Shown here: piece by piece, positions 13,594 through 20,093 of the stretch
Layout of the letters: each line of letters begins with the position of its first letter
Numbering within the stretch: the stretch's first letter is position 1
Source: JBEKCP01 sp050014815
Lineage (GTDB): Bacteria > Planctomycetota > Planctomycetia > Pirellulales > Thermoguttaceae
DNA length: 22,178 nt
Reading direction: 5' to 3'
Assembly (NCBI GenBank): GCA_050014815.1
Contig: JBEKCP010000044.1
Span: forward strand, 1-22,178
The notes under the pieces: generated by a model
Databases searched by the model: none
Seen by the model: the letters and a program-made list of their open reading frames with translations, nothing else
Told to the model about the DNA's origin: nothing
Made by a program: the position numbers and the translations under genes

Positions 13594-13748
13594 TGGGGGC
13601 AGCTATCATTCGCATCGACTTGGTGGATAAGACGGCCAGCGTAAAGCACGTCGAGTTCCAGGTGGTCCCAGTGACCAACGGCAAGGACTTCGCCAACTTC
13701 GTCGGCCGACGACCCCTGGCATTTCCTGGCCGAACTATACCGGCTTGA
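13593..13748 (+). CDS. Small hypothetical protein
   Basis: ATG at 13593-13595 overlaps the BON gene's stop by one base (TGATG), which supports translational coupling. The 51 residues start GAAIIRIDLVDKTASVKHVE and match nothing I recognise. The end (LAFPGRTIPA) overlaps the 3' end of the convergent cold-shock gene by 14 bases, so the C-terminus may be a remnant of a longer gene. Confidence 0.4.
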   Translation: MGAAIIRIDLVDKTASVKHVEFQVVPVTNGKDFANFVGRRPLAFPGRTIPA

Positions 13749-13932
13749 CGTTCTCGGCACACGGGCCTTTCGGACCCCGGCCTTCCGTGTAGGACACCTT
13801 TTGCCCTTCACGCAGTTCCTCGAAGGTGACCCCCTGGAGGGCTGATGAGTGGAAGAACAGGTCTTTCTCGCCTCCCGTCTTGATGAACCCGAATCCCTTG
13901 TTCGTCAACTTCTTGATTGTGCCTTCAGCCAT
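13735..13932 (-). CDS. Cold-shock domain protein (CspA family)
   Basis: A 65-residue protein, the usual CspA length, with both nucleic-acid-binding motifs: KGFGFIK (RNP1, residues 12-18) and DLFFHSSAL (RNP2, about 24-32), followed by LREGQKVSYTEGRGPKGPCA. It binds single-stranded RNA or DNA and works as an RNA chaperone or transcription antiterminator in the cytoplasm. The start is the only sensible ATG, with a weak GGGA upstream. It seems monocistronic and converges on the BON pair. Some family members lie in accessory regions or phages, but nothing here marks it as transferred. Confidence 0.93.
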   Translation of the reverse strand: MAEGTIKKLTNKGFGFIKTGGEKDLFFHSSALQGVTFEELREGQKVSYTEGRGPKGPCAENVKPV

Positions 13933-14071
13933 TTGTGTGTTTCCCGTAGTGCTTGCTTGGATTGACGCCGCCCGGCTTACGATTGCCGCCAGCGTCGATT
14001 GGAAGAATTGTATCCGGTCACGGGGCCATTACGCAAGTGGGGTTCAAAGATTTGTGATCCATGCGGTTCCG

Positions 14072-14641
14072 CTATCGTTGCCACTTGTCTGGTGGCTCAA
14101 AAGGCTGAACCTGATAATCCACTCGTTGGAACTTGTGATCTAGGTCAAAAAGGAAAGATAACTGGACTGACGCTGGTCTCGTAACCAGCCCTCGTCCTTC
14201 GATTTGTCGATATCCGTCAACCAAATAATTGTGGCCGCTGGAACCGGAGCGTTCGCCTCGGTAGGGTAGGATGCCGTGGTCTTTCAACCAACGAACGGCG
14301 TCCTCCTCCGTCCACGTCGGCTTTGCATCCATCTGGGCGAAAACCGCCCATTGTTTGGCTTCTGCCTCCAAGCGTCTTTCGTGAAAGAATTGAATAGCTG
14401 ACAGCGTGGTTCCCGTACCCAAAAAGGCGACCAGAAGGAGAATCGCCACTACTTTCAGCGGTCTGCGATGTTCTGTACCATTCAGATACAATGCCCACAG
14501 CCAACATCCCAACCATCCGAAGAGCGATCCCGCCAGACTACTGACCCTTTCCAGTGAAGATAACTGGAACGCAATGAAAATTGACTGGACGAGAAAGAGC
14601 AGTCCCAACACGAATAGAGTAAGAACATTTAGCCTATTCAT
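14072..14641 (-). CDS. Membrane protein of unknown function
   Basis: ATG at 14639-14641 follows GGAGGAAAGAG, and its TGA-ATG overlap with the upstream fragment suggests coupling. The 189-residue protein has three hydrophobic segments at about 4-26 (LNVLTLFVLGLLFLVQSIFI), 36-54 and 62-84, then a soluble domain (HERRLEAEAKQWAVFAQMDA, WTEEDAVRWLKDHGI). No family is recognised. It is the last gene of a three-gene leftward set with the TPR lipoprotein and the broken hydrolase-like gene. Confidence 0.65.
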   Translation of the reverse strand: MNRLNVLTLFVLGLLFLVQSIFIAFQLSSLERVSSLAGSLFGWLGCWLWALYLNGTEHRRPLKVVAILLLVAFLGTGTTLSAIQFFHERRLEAEAKQWAVFAQMDAKPTWTEEDAVRWLKDHGILPYRGERSGSSGHNYLVDGYRQIEGRGLVTRPASVQLSFLFDLDHKFQRVDYQVQPFEPPDKWQR

Positions 14642-14823
14642 CTCTTTCCTCCGTCTGGAAGACTCGGATGCCGGTTAAATCCATCCTGAGCGACTCGAAC
14701 GACCTGATCGAAATCGTCGTCGGGCAGGGGCGGGTTCAAGACTTCGTGGCGGTGGTCTTTGAGGTAGGTCGGCTTGATGCCGCCCGGTGTCGATTGCCAG
14801 TCGTGGAGGAAAAGGATTTTCAC
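14638..14823 (-). pseudogene. Hydrolase-like gene, N-terminal fragment only
   Basis: GTG at 14821-14823 overlaps the TPR gene's stop as GTGA. The 61 residues begin KILFLHDWQSTPGGIKPTYL, LKDHRHEVLNPPLPDDDFDQ, the N-terminus of a small alpha/beta-hydrolase-like family I recall from planctomycetes and cyanobacteria, in which the nucleophile motif (G-S-S-R-G-G) comes at about residue 60-65. That motif is missing: after ~48 residues the sequence becomes RHPSLPDGGKR and stops, overlapping the next gene's ATG. A fragment with neat overlaps on both sides suggests a precise fusion or deletion. The product is unlikely to be active. Confidence 0.55.
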
Positions 14824-15605
14824 GGGCTTTTGTAGCCGAGCTTCTTGGCCTGGGCGAAGTCCTCCTTCGCTTTGGCATTCTCGCCGTTCTTGTCGTAGAC
14901 CCGGCCCCGCCCGTAATACGCCAGGGCATCCTTCGGGTCCAGCCGGATGGCCTCCGTGAAGTCGGTGATGGCTTTGTCGGTCTCCCCCCTCTGCCCGTAG
15001 GTCATGCCCCGGTTGCAATATGCATCGGCATACGTCGGGTTCACCTGGATGGCTTCCGTGAAGTCGGCGATGGCTTTGTCGGTCTCACCGTTCTGCCCGT
15101 AGGCGATGCCCCGGTTGTAATACGCATCGACACACTTCGGGTTCAGTCGGACGGCCTCGGTGTAGTCGGCGATTTCCTTGTCGGTCTCACCCTTCAGCCC
15201 GTAGGCAATGCCCCGGTTGCAATATGCATCGGCATGCTTTGGGTTCAGCCGGACGGCCTCGGTGTAGTCGGCGATTTCCTTGTCGGTCTCACCCTTCAGC
15301 CCATAGGCAATGCCTCGGTTGCAATACGCTGCGGCATACTTTGGGTTCAGCCGGATGGCCTCGGTGGAGTCGGCGATGGCCCTGTCGTAGTCGCCCTTCT
15401 GCCGGTAGGTCACGCCCCGCTTGTAATACGCCTCGACCAACTTCGGGTCCAGCCGGATGGCCTCGGTGTAGTCAGCGATGGCTGTGTCGTAGTCGCCCTT
15501 CTGGAATGCTAAAACGCCCTCCTGGAACGCCTCATTCGCACTCTTTGGGCAGCCACAGACCAAGAGCAAACCGAGAGCCAGAACGCAGAGCATGGTTCGT
15601 TTCAC
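14820..15605 (-). CDS. TPR-repeat lipoprotein
   Basis: GTG at 15603-15605 follows AGGGAG with 9-base spacing; the longer frame to 15782 hides the signal. Residues 1-19 (VKRTMLCVLALGLLLVCGC) form a lipoprotein-type signal, with a loose lipobox ending at Cys19. Seven 34-residue tetratricopeptide units follow, each with AYxNRGxAYxxKGExDxAI, and fill the rest of the 261 residues. TPR arrays make protein-protein contacts; lipid anchoring would place it on the periplasmic face of a membrane. Units 3 and 4 are nearly identical at DNA level, a recent duplication. Its stop overlaps the next start (GTGA). Confidence 0.85.
   Translation of the reverse strand: MKRTMLCVLALGLLLVCGCPKSANEAFQEGVLAFQKGDYDTAIADYTEAIRLDPKLVEAYYKRGVTYRQKGDYDRAIADSTEAIRLNPKYAAAYCNRGIAYGLKGETDKEIADYTEAVRLNPKHADAYCNRGIAYGLKGETDKEIADYTEAVRLNPKCVDAYYNRGIAYGQNGETDKAIADFTEAIQVNPTYADAYCNRGMTYGQRGETDKAITDFTEAIRLDPKDALAYYGRGRVYDKNGENAKAKEDFAQAKKLGYKSP
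15141..15344. repeat. Two near-identical 102-bp TPR-coding units
   Basis: 15141-15242 and 15243-15344 differ at only a few positions over 102 bases (34 codons), unlike the more diverged flanking TPR units. This points to recent unequal crossover or slippage inside the TPR gene, and the unit number could vary between strains. Confidence 0.7.
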
Positions 15606-15808
15606 GGAACGCTCCCTTCGTAAAGCAGGAGTCTCCTCATCTGACAACTCCTTGAGAAGAGGGTCAGGCTCAGTACAACACCCATCGTGATAGCAAGTTT
15701 GCCGAAGAAAAGCAACGGGGGGTGTCGGGCAAGACTGGTTCTGGTATCTTTCCAGGAGCAGCCGATTTCTCCCCCTCCACAACGAATAACCAAAAGGGAG
15801 ACACCGCC

Positions 15809-15919
15809 ATGCACGACCAAGCCCAGTTCTTCGTGTACCCGGCCCCGGTCGGCGGGGTGGCGTTCATCGTCGGATGGGTGCTGATGGCGATTGGGGCACT
15901 GGGTCTGGGGCAGCGGTGA
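15809..15919 (+). pseudogene. Short membrane peptide resembling the C-terminus of DUF423
   Basis: ATG at 15809 has AAGGGAG 8 bases upstream. The 36 residues contain PVGGVAFIVGWVLMAIGAL, close to the last transmembrane helix of DUF423 (YgdD-like) proteins, where a T-P-x-G-G-x-x-F-x-x-G-W pattern is typical; family members are about 110-130 residues. Either this is a broken DUF423 gene whose tail gained a new start, or a genuine one-helix peptide. The good ribosome binding site favours expression. The family link is from memory. Confidence 0.45.
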
Positions 15920-16025
15920 ACTGGCCGCCACCCCGTCGCCGTCCATACGCCACTTGCTCCGGTTTCCATTCTGGGGGATAATGTGCCAGGTTCCGGCCCG
16001 GTTCGGCTTCGAAAGGATAATGACG

Positions 16026-16637
16026 ATGGCAAAAGCGAAATCCAGCCCCGGCGAAATCCGGGTATCGGAGCGAGTCTACCAGTTCAAGATCACGCTCAGA
16101 GGCATCAAACCTCCGATCTGGCGGCGAATCCAGGTCAGGGAATGCGCGTTGGATGAACTGCACGGACACATCCAGACGGCGATGGGGTGGACGAATTCCC
16201 ATTTGCACCAGTTCACGATCGACGGCGAGTCTTACGGCGTCCCGGCACTGATGGAAGAGGACTTCGAGGCGATGGAGGATTCCACTGCCACGAACCTGAG
16301 CGACATCGTGCCGGGGGATGGCAAGCGTTTCCGATTCAAGTACGAATACGACTTCGGTGACGGCTGGGAGCATGAGATTCTCTTTGAGGGATGCCTGCCT
16401 GCCGAGAAGGGAGTTCGCTACCCGCTTTGCGTCGAGGGCGGGCGGGCCTGCCCGCCTGAAGATGTGGGCGGCACCCACGGCTACCAGGAGTACTTGGAGG
16501 CGATGGCGAACCCCGAGCACAAACGCCACAAGGAATTCAGGGAGTGGAGCGGCCCTTTCAATCCAGAGACATTCGATGCCCAGGCCGCCACGACACAGAT
16601 GCAGGAAGGCTTGCCGGATTGGAGGGACGAGGAGTAG
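16026..16637 (+). CDS. Plasmid pRiA4b ORF-3-like protein
   Basis: ATG at 16026 has AAAGGA 8 bases upstream; ATG at 16020 is too close to it. The 203-residue protein has the family pattern: YQFKITLRGIKPPIWRRIQV at the start, LHGHIQTAMGWTNSHLHQF, then FKYEYDFGDGWEHEILFE, and CPPEDVGGTHGYQEYLEAM near the end. The family (also carried by IS1096-type elements and plasmids) is common in mobile and accessory DNA; its biochemical role is not established. It ends at W-x-x-E-E with the expected FNPETFD segment, so it looks complete. No recognisable operon partner. Confidence 0.92.
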   Translation: MAKAKSSPGEIRVSERVYQFKITLRGIKPPIWRRIQVRECALDELHGHIQTAMGWTNSHLHQFTIDGESYGVPALMEEDFEAMEDSTATNLSDIVPGDGKRFRFKYEYDFGDGWEHEILFEGCLPAEKGVRYPLCVEGGRACPPEDVGGTHGYQEYLEAMANPEHKRHKEFREWSGPFNPETFDAQAATTQMQEGLPDWRDEE

Positions 16638-16683
16638 GCAGGACGTGTGAGGATTACACCGAGAAACGATGGGAGATGTGGTC

Positions 16684-17208
16684 ATGATTAGCGGCCTTCG
16701 TCAGCGGTTCCTCGGCTTATGCCTGCCGCCTCTTGTATTCTGTGCGTTGGATGCCACCGTCACTCTGATGGGCCAATCCACCGAGTATTGGCAAAACCAA
16801 TGGGCCGATGTCAACGAAATCGCACCAACCTTCCACTACCTTCTAACGGTTCACCCCGCAGCCTTCGCTGTTGGGATGGCAGGGTGGGCTGTGATCTTCG
16901 TCATGGTGCTGTTCTTGTTGCCCGATACTTTGGCCCTAATAGTGAGTGTCGCTATCGTGCTTGGCCACGCAGGGGGCACAGTCGCCTGGCTCGGCTACCA
17001 CTTCAAGTTCAGCTACCAAATGTGCAATGGTCTGGCTCTTCTCGCCGCAGTCGCTATAGGGACAGGAGTGCGTTGGGGATGGCAGGCCACTCCTAACGAG
17101 GCACTGCGGCTGGACCGAATGCCGCAGGTTTGGCGGTGGACGCTGATACTTTTGCTGGGCGGCATCGGTGTTTATCTGTTTCTATGGCCGAGGTCGATTG
17201 CTTCGTGA
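16684..17208 (+). CDS. Multi-spanning membrane protein of unknown function
   Basis: ATG at 16684 is preferred over ATG at 16669 because GGGAG lies 8 bases before it. The 174 residues contain about five hydrophobic segments, including FLGLCLPPLVFCALDATVTL, the FAVGMAGWAVIFVMVLFLLP segment, a region around VSVAIVLGHAGGTVAWLGYH, the NGLALLAAVAIGTGVRWGW stretch and the C-terminal LILLLGGIGVYLFLW. Histidines in the loops (TVHPAAF, GHAGG, GYHFKF) are notable. No family is recognised. It precedes two further + strand genes with short gaps and may share their transcript. Confidence 0.7.
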   Translation: MISGLRQRFLGLCLPPLVFCALDATVTLMGQSTEYWQNQWADVNEIAPTFHYLLTVHPAAFAVGMAGWAVIFVMVLFLLPDTLALIVSVAIVLGHAGGTVAWLGYHFKFSYQMCNGLALLAAVAIGTGVRWGWQATPNEALRLDRMPQVWRWTLILLLGGIGVYLFLWPRSIAS

Positions 17209-17248
17209 CGGGGAAAGTGCCGTCCCGACTTTCTCAAGGAGGCATTCC

Positions 17249-17452
17249 ATGCACGCCAAAGTCGAAGTGCCCATAGCCTTCTCGGTACGGAACGAACACG
17301 AGTTCCTGCCCATCCAGCACTTGATGGCTCGGCTGAACCCGAAGCTCCTGGTCAAGGAGGTGGCGACCGGAGTACATGTCGAGGGGGGCGGCACCGTGCA
17401 TTGGGGCCTTGTGTACCTGACCGGCGAGCCGCCCAGCAAGAAGATCGGATGA
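17249..17452 (+). CDS. Small hypothetical protein
   Basis: ATG at 17249 follows a strong AAGGAGG. The 67 residues (HAKVEVPIAFSVRNEHEFLP; EVATGVHVEGGGTVHWGLVY) look like a compact soluble alpha/beta protein without Cys or a signal; I do not recognise it. It sits 40 bases after the membrane gene, and its stop overlaps an alternative ATG of the next gene (17449), so co-transcription with the L7/L12-acylphosphatase fusion is likely. Confidence 0.6.
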   Translation: MHAKVEVPIAFSVRNEHEFLPIQHLMARLNPKLLVKEVATGVHVEGGGTVHWGLVYLTGEPPSKKIG

Positions 17453-17469
17453 CGAAGGGAGCAAACGAC

Positions 17470-18321
17470 ATGTCCAGCGAAGCAGAACCCCTCCTGGCCC
17501 AAATTCAGACTCTCTTGGCCGAAGGGCGCAAGATCGAGGCGATCAAGCGTTATCGGGAGGCAACCGGGGCCGGGCTGGCGGCAGCCAAGGAAATGGTCGA
17601 GGCCATCGAGCGGGGCGAACCGTTGCCCAAGACAGAACCGATGGGTTCCTCTTCCGAGATGGAGATTGTGTCCTTGCTCACGGCAGGCAAAAAGATCGAG
17701 GCCATCAAGCTCTGCCAAGAGCGAACGGGAGCAGGACTGAAGGAGGCGAAGGATGCCGTTGAGGCCATCGCCGCAGGGCACGGTATCGTCGCTCGCCCAG
17801 GATCGGGCTGCCTGGTCGTCTTGCTCCTTTTGACGGCGATCTCGGTGGCTGCCCTGGCACTGACCGTCAAGCACGGCGTGGTGGAACTCCGCTATGCGAC
17901 CACAGAAAAGAAGAGCGATTCGGCCACCTTCGCCAGCCCGCTGATCGTGTCGATCCCGAAGGGCGAGTACAAGTCGGTGGAGTTCACGGAGAACGGGAAG
18001 TCGGTGAAGAAGGTGGAGACGGGGAAGAAGGCAGACGCCAAAGAAAAGCCTGAACTCCAGCGGCGGGAGGTTTTCTTCTCCGGGCATGTGCAAGGCGTCG
18101 GGTTCCGCCAAACCACTTCGACCTTGGCGAACGGGTTCACCGTCAGCGGCTTTGTGAAGAACCTGCCGGACGGGCGAGTGCAGTTGGTTGTCGAGGGCCA
18201 ACCGAAGGAAGTCGAGTCGTTCCTGGCGGCAATTCGGAAGAAGATGGAGAAGAACATCAGCAAGACGGAGGAGAAGACCAGTCCGGCAACCGGCGAGTTC
18301 CGGGGCTTTGGGATTCGCTGA
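17470..18321 (+). CDS. Ribosomal L7/L12-type repeats, membrane helix and acylphosphatase domain in one protein
   Basis: ATG at 17470 has AAGGGAG 8 bases upstream; ATG at 17449 overlaps the previous stop. In the 283-residue product, two modules at about 15-45 and 63-100 repeat the L7/L12 C-terminal pattern (IEAIKRYREATGAGLAAAKE and IEAIKLCQERTGAGLKEAKD). A transmembrane helix follows (GCLVVLLLLTAISVAALAL, about 115-133). At ~199-266 is an acylphosphatase domain: VFFSGHVQGVGFRQTTSTLA with the phosphate-binding G-V-G-F-R arginine, and VSGFVKNLPDGRVQLVVEG with the catalytic Asn, so active residues are present. Acylphosphatases hydrolyse acyl phosphates and are usually free ~90-residue cytosolic enzymes; membrane tethering is unusual. 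With one helix, the two ends lie on opposite sides of the membrane. Confidence 0.85.
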   Translation: MSSEAEPLLAQIQTLLAEGRKIEAIKRYREATGAGLAAAKEMVEAIERGEPLPKTEPMGSSSEMEIVSLLTAGKKIEAIKLCQERTGAGLKEAKDAVEAIAAGHGIVARPGSGCLVVLLLLTAISVAALALTVKHGVVELRYATTEKKSDSATFASPLIVSIPKGEYKSVEFTENGKSVKKVETGKKADAKEKPELQRREVFFSGHVQGVGFRQTTSTLANGFTVSGFVKNLPDGRVQLVVEGQPKEVESFLAAIRKKMEKNISKTEEKTSPATGEFRGFGIR

Positions 18322-18342
18322 TAGGCTGGGGTTATGTTCAAG

Positions 18343-18406
18343 ACCTATCCCAGAACCCTTGAGAGGTACGCCAGAACGCGAACTTCCCCCGGGTTCTGGA
18401 ATAGGT
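18343..18406. terminator. Likely bidirectional terminator between convergent genes
   Basis: ACCTATCCCAGAACCC (18343-18358) pairs with GGGTTCTGGAATAGGT (18391-18406) over 16 bp with one mismatch and a 32-base loop; TTTT follows on the + strand (18405-18408). It lies between the + gene ending at 18321 and the - gene ending at 18424, as expected for a shared terminator, though the loop is longer than usual. Confidence 0.6.
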
Positions 18407-18423
18407 TTTCATACTCGTAGAAA

Positions 18424-19359
18424 TCACTTCTTCGCAGCCGGTTTGGGCGCGGCGGGGGCAGGGACCACTTTTTTCGACGCCTCTTGGGCGGCAGCCAGGC
18501 TATTCACCTGCCGCTCCAGACCGGTGATGCGGGCCTGCAATTCGGCCTCGCGCTGCTTGGCGGCTTTCAAGGCGGCCTTCATCTCCAACTCGACGGTCTC
18601 CAACTCAACCCGCCGCCGGGCCTCGGCCAGCGACTGTTCAAGTTCCTCGACGGCCAGCTTGCGGGCCCTGACCTTCGACTCGGCTTCAGCAAGCTGCTCT
18701 TTGGCCTTGTAGGCGTCCTTCTGGGCTTCGCTCACCTTCTCTTGGGCGGCTTTCAGCAAGGTCTTGACCGCCGCAACGCGGCGCGCCATCGGGGACAATT
18801 CGGGGGCCACCGGGGCAGCCGCCTTGGCCGGGGCAGGCTTCGCCGCCACGATCGCAGGCTTCCCAACGACGGGTTTTACGGCAGCGACCGCGGGCTTCGC
18901 AGCGGGAGCGGCAGGTTTCGCGGCAGGCTTCGCAGCAGCGGCAGCGAGCTTCGCAACGACGGGTTTCGCAACAGCAACCGCGGGCTTCGCGGCGGGAGCG
19001 GCAGGCTTCGCAACAGCAACCGCGGGCTTCGCGGCGGGAGCGGCAGGCTTCGCGGCAGCGACCGCAGGCTTCGCACCGGCAGGCTTCGCGGCAGCGGCGG
19101 CAGCCTTCGACTCGGCGATCTTCTGCTGGATCTCCTTCTGGCGAGCCTCTCGGATCACCCGTAACTCCGCCATCTTCTTCTGCGCCTCTTTCTGCGCCGC
19201 TTCGGCGGCCGCGCGGGCCGCTTCGTACTTCTTCTCCAGGTCCGAGGGGGCCGCGGCAGGCTTCGACGCGCACGCCGGCGACTTCGGCGGCTCGGCCGAC
19301 CAGATCCGGGAAGGCATCAGGCACACGACCAACACCAGGGCAGTGAGCACTCGCAACAT
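18424..19359 (-). CDS. Secreted Ala/Lys/Pro-rich coiled-coil protein
   Basis: ATG at 19357-19359 follows AAGGAG; the longer frame to 19503 is not supported. Residues 1-22 are a signal peptide (LRVLTALVLVVCLMPSRIWS). About 40-90 is an Ala/Glu/Lys/Gln helix, about 90-180 a repeated AAKPAVAVAKPAAPA-type stretch like histone H1 tails, and about 190-290 a long charged coiled coil (KTLLKAAQEKVSEAQKDAYK; VEELEQSLAEARRRVELETV). The end is another Ala/Pro/Lys tail. It resembles Lys/Ala/Pro-rich linker proteins rather than an enzyme. A cell-envelope structural or cross-linking role is possible; the function is unknown. Codon bias makes the opposite strand look open, but that is a shadow. Confidence 0.75.
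   Translation of the reverse strand: MLRVLTALVLVVCLMPSRIWSAEPPKSPACASKPAAAPSDLEKKYEAARAAAEAAQKEAQKKMAELRVIREARQKEIQQKIAESKAAAAAAKPAGAKPAVAAAKPAAPAAKPAVAVAKPAAPAAKPAVAVAKPVVAKLAAAAAKPAAKPAAPAAKPAVAAVKPVVGKPAIVAAKPAPAKAAAPVAPELSPMARRVAAVKTLLKAAQEKVSEAQKDAYKAKEQLAEAESKVRARKLAVEELEQSLAEARRRVELETVELEMKAALKAAKQREAELQARITGLERQVNSLAAAQEASKKVVPAPAAPKPAAKK
18870..19095. repeat. GC-rich tandem low-complexity repeats coding AAKPA units
   Basis: Variants of a ~12-20 base motif (on the + strand, GGCTTCGCGGCGGGAGCGGC and relatives) repeat many times inside the Ala/Lys/Pro-rich gene. The copies encode A-A-K-P-A units and are prone to slippage, so length could vary between strains or be misassembled. Confidence 0.65.
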
Positions 19360-19708
19360 GGCTACATCTCCTTCAGGAATGGGGAAACGGGGGGGAGAAA
19401 CCACACAGGCGGGAACACGACTTTGGGGAGGGACCGGCAGCCGGCAACCCGGCTCCGAATATCGGATTGTATATTTTCGTGGTAGTTTGTCAATGACCCG
19501 CATGCGTGATTGGTTTGGTTCTATTCACGCTCAACCATATACCAAGTAACGACTTGCGGGGCACCGCCAATCTTTCTGCGCCCGCGCGGGAAACATGGGG
19601 ATAAGTCAGCCCGCATGCTGGACGCCCCAGGTTCTTGGGGTCGGCATTGGGGGCCAGCCTGGGCACCCAGGCTGCCAGCGAAGCTCTTGCGGGCTGCCGG
19701 ACGAGGAT
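19360..19708. other. 349-base intergenic region with a palindrome
   Basis: No gene is supported. It should carry the promoter of the leftward Ala/Lys/Pro-rich gene. A perfect 9-bp inverted repeat with a 2-base loop, CAGCCTGGG-CA-CCCAGGCTG (19655-19674), and a smaller CCCCA/TGGGG hairpin (about 19625-19640) lie close to the E1-beta fragment and may be a dispersed palindromic repeat. Confidence 0.4.
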
Positions 19709-19972
19709 TCATACCCTTGTCAGGTAGGACATAACCTCTCGCGCCGCCGCAGCAATGCGCGGCGCGTCGGGACGATAGGCGTTCTCCAGCACCGGCGAGA
19801 ACGGCACGGCCACGTCGGCCGATGCTACGCGGCGGATCGGGCAGCGGAGATACTCTCCGAATCGCTCCAGGATGCTGGCGGCGATTTCCGCGCTGACGGA
19901 CCCGGTCTTGGGACCCTCCTCGACAATGACGACGCGAAGCGGATCGCGGTGGACCTGGAATCGAAGGTCCAT
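19709..19972 (-). pseudogene. C-terminal fragment of a 2-oxoacid dehydrogenase E1 beta subunit
   Basis: From about 19972 the frame reads RFQVHRDPLRVVIVEEGPKT, GSVSAEIAASILERFGEYLR and PIRRVASADVAVPFSPVLEN, the transketolase C-terminal domain of pyruvate or branched-chain dehydrogenase E1 beta: V-V-I-V-E-E, the G-x-x-A-E-I-A turn and the final V-x-x-x-D-x-P-x-P-x-S-x-x-L-E pattern. Only ~87 of about 325 residues remain. The sequence upstream (19973-20093) is not E1 beta-like and holds the divergent HzsA-like gene's leader. The cut is therefore near 19972, and the ATG there is not a natural start. Confidence 0.7.
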
Positions 19973-20093
19973 AAGCCGACGCTCTTGCACCGGCGGCCAC
20001 GATCGATTATAGTAGTCGCTGCACACTAAGGGCTGTCCCACCACGCCCGTCCTACCCCTGCCTCCCCAACCCCTGCCCCCCGGAGGAACGGTT

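Noticed and set aside
18764..19549. 261-residue + strand frame of GFAAA repeats
   Set aside because: It is the antisense of the Ala/Lys/Pro-rich repeats, with no ribosome binding site or plausible start.
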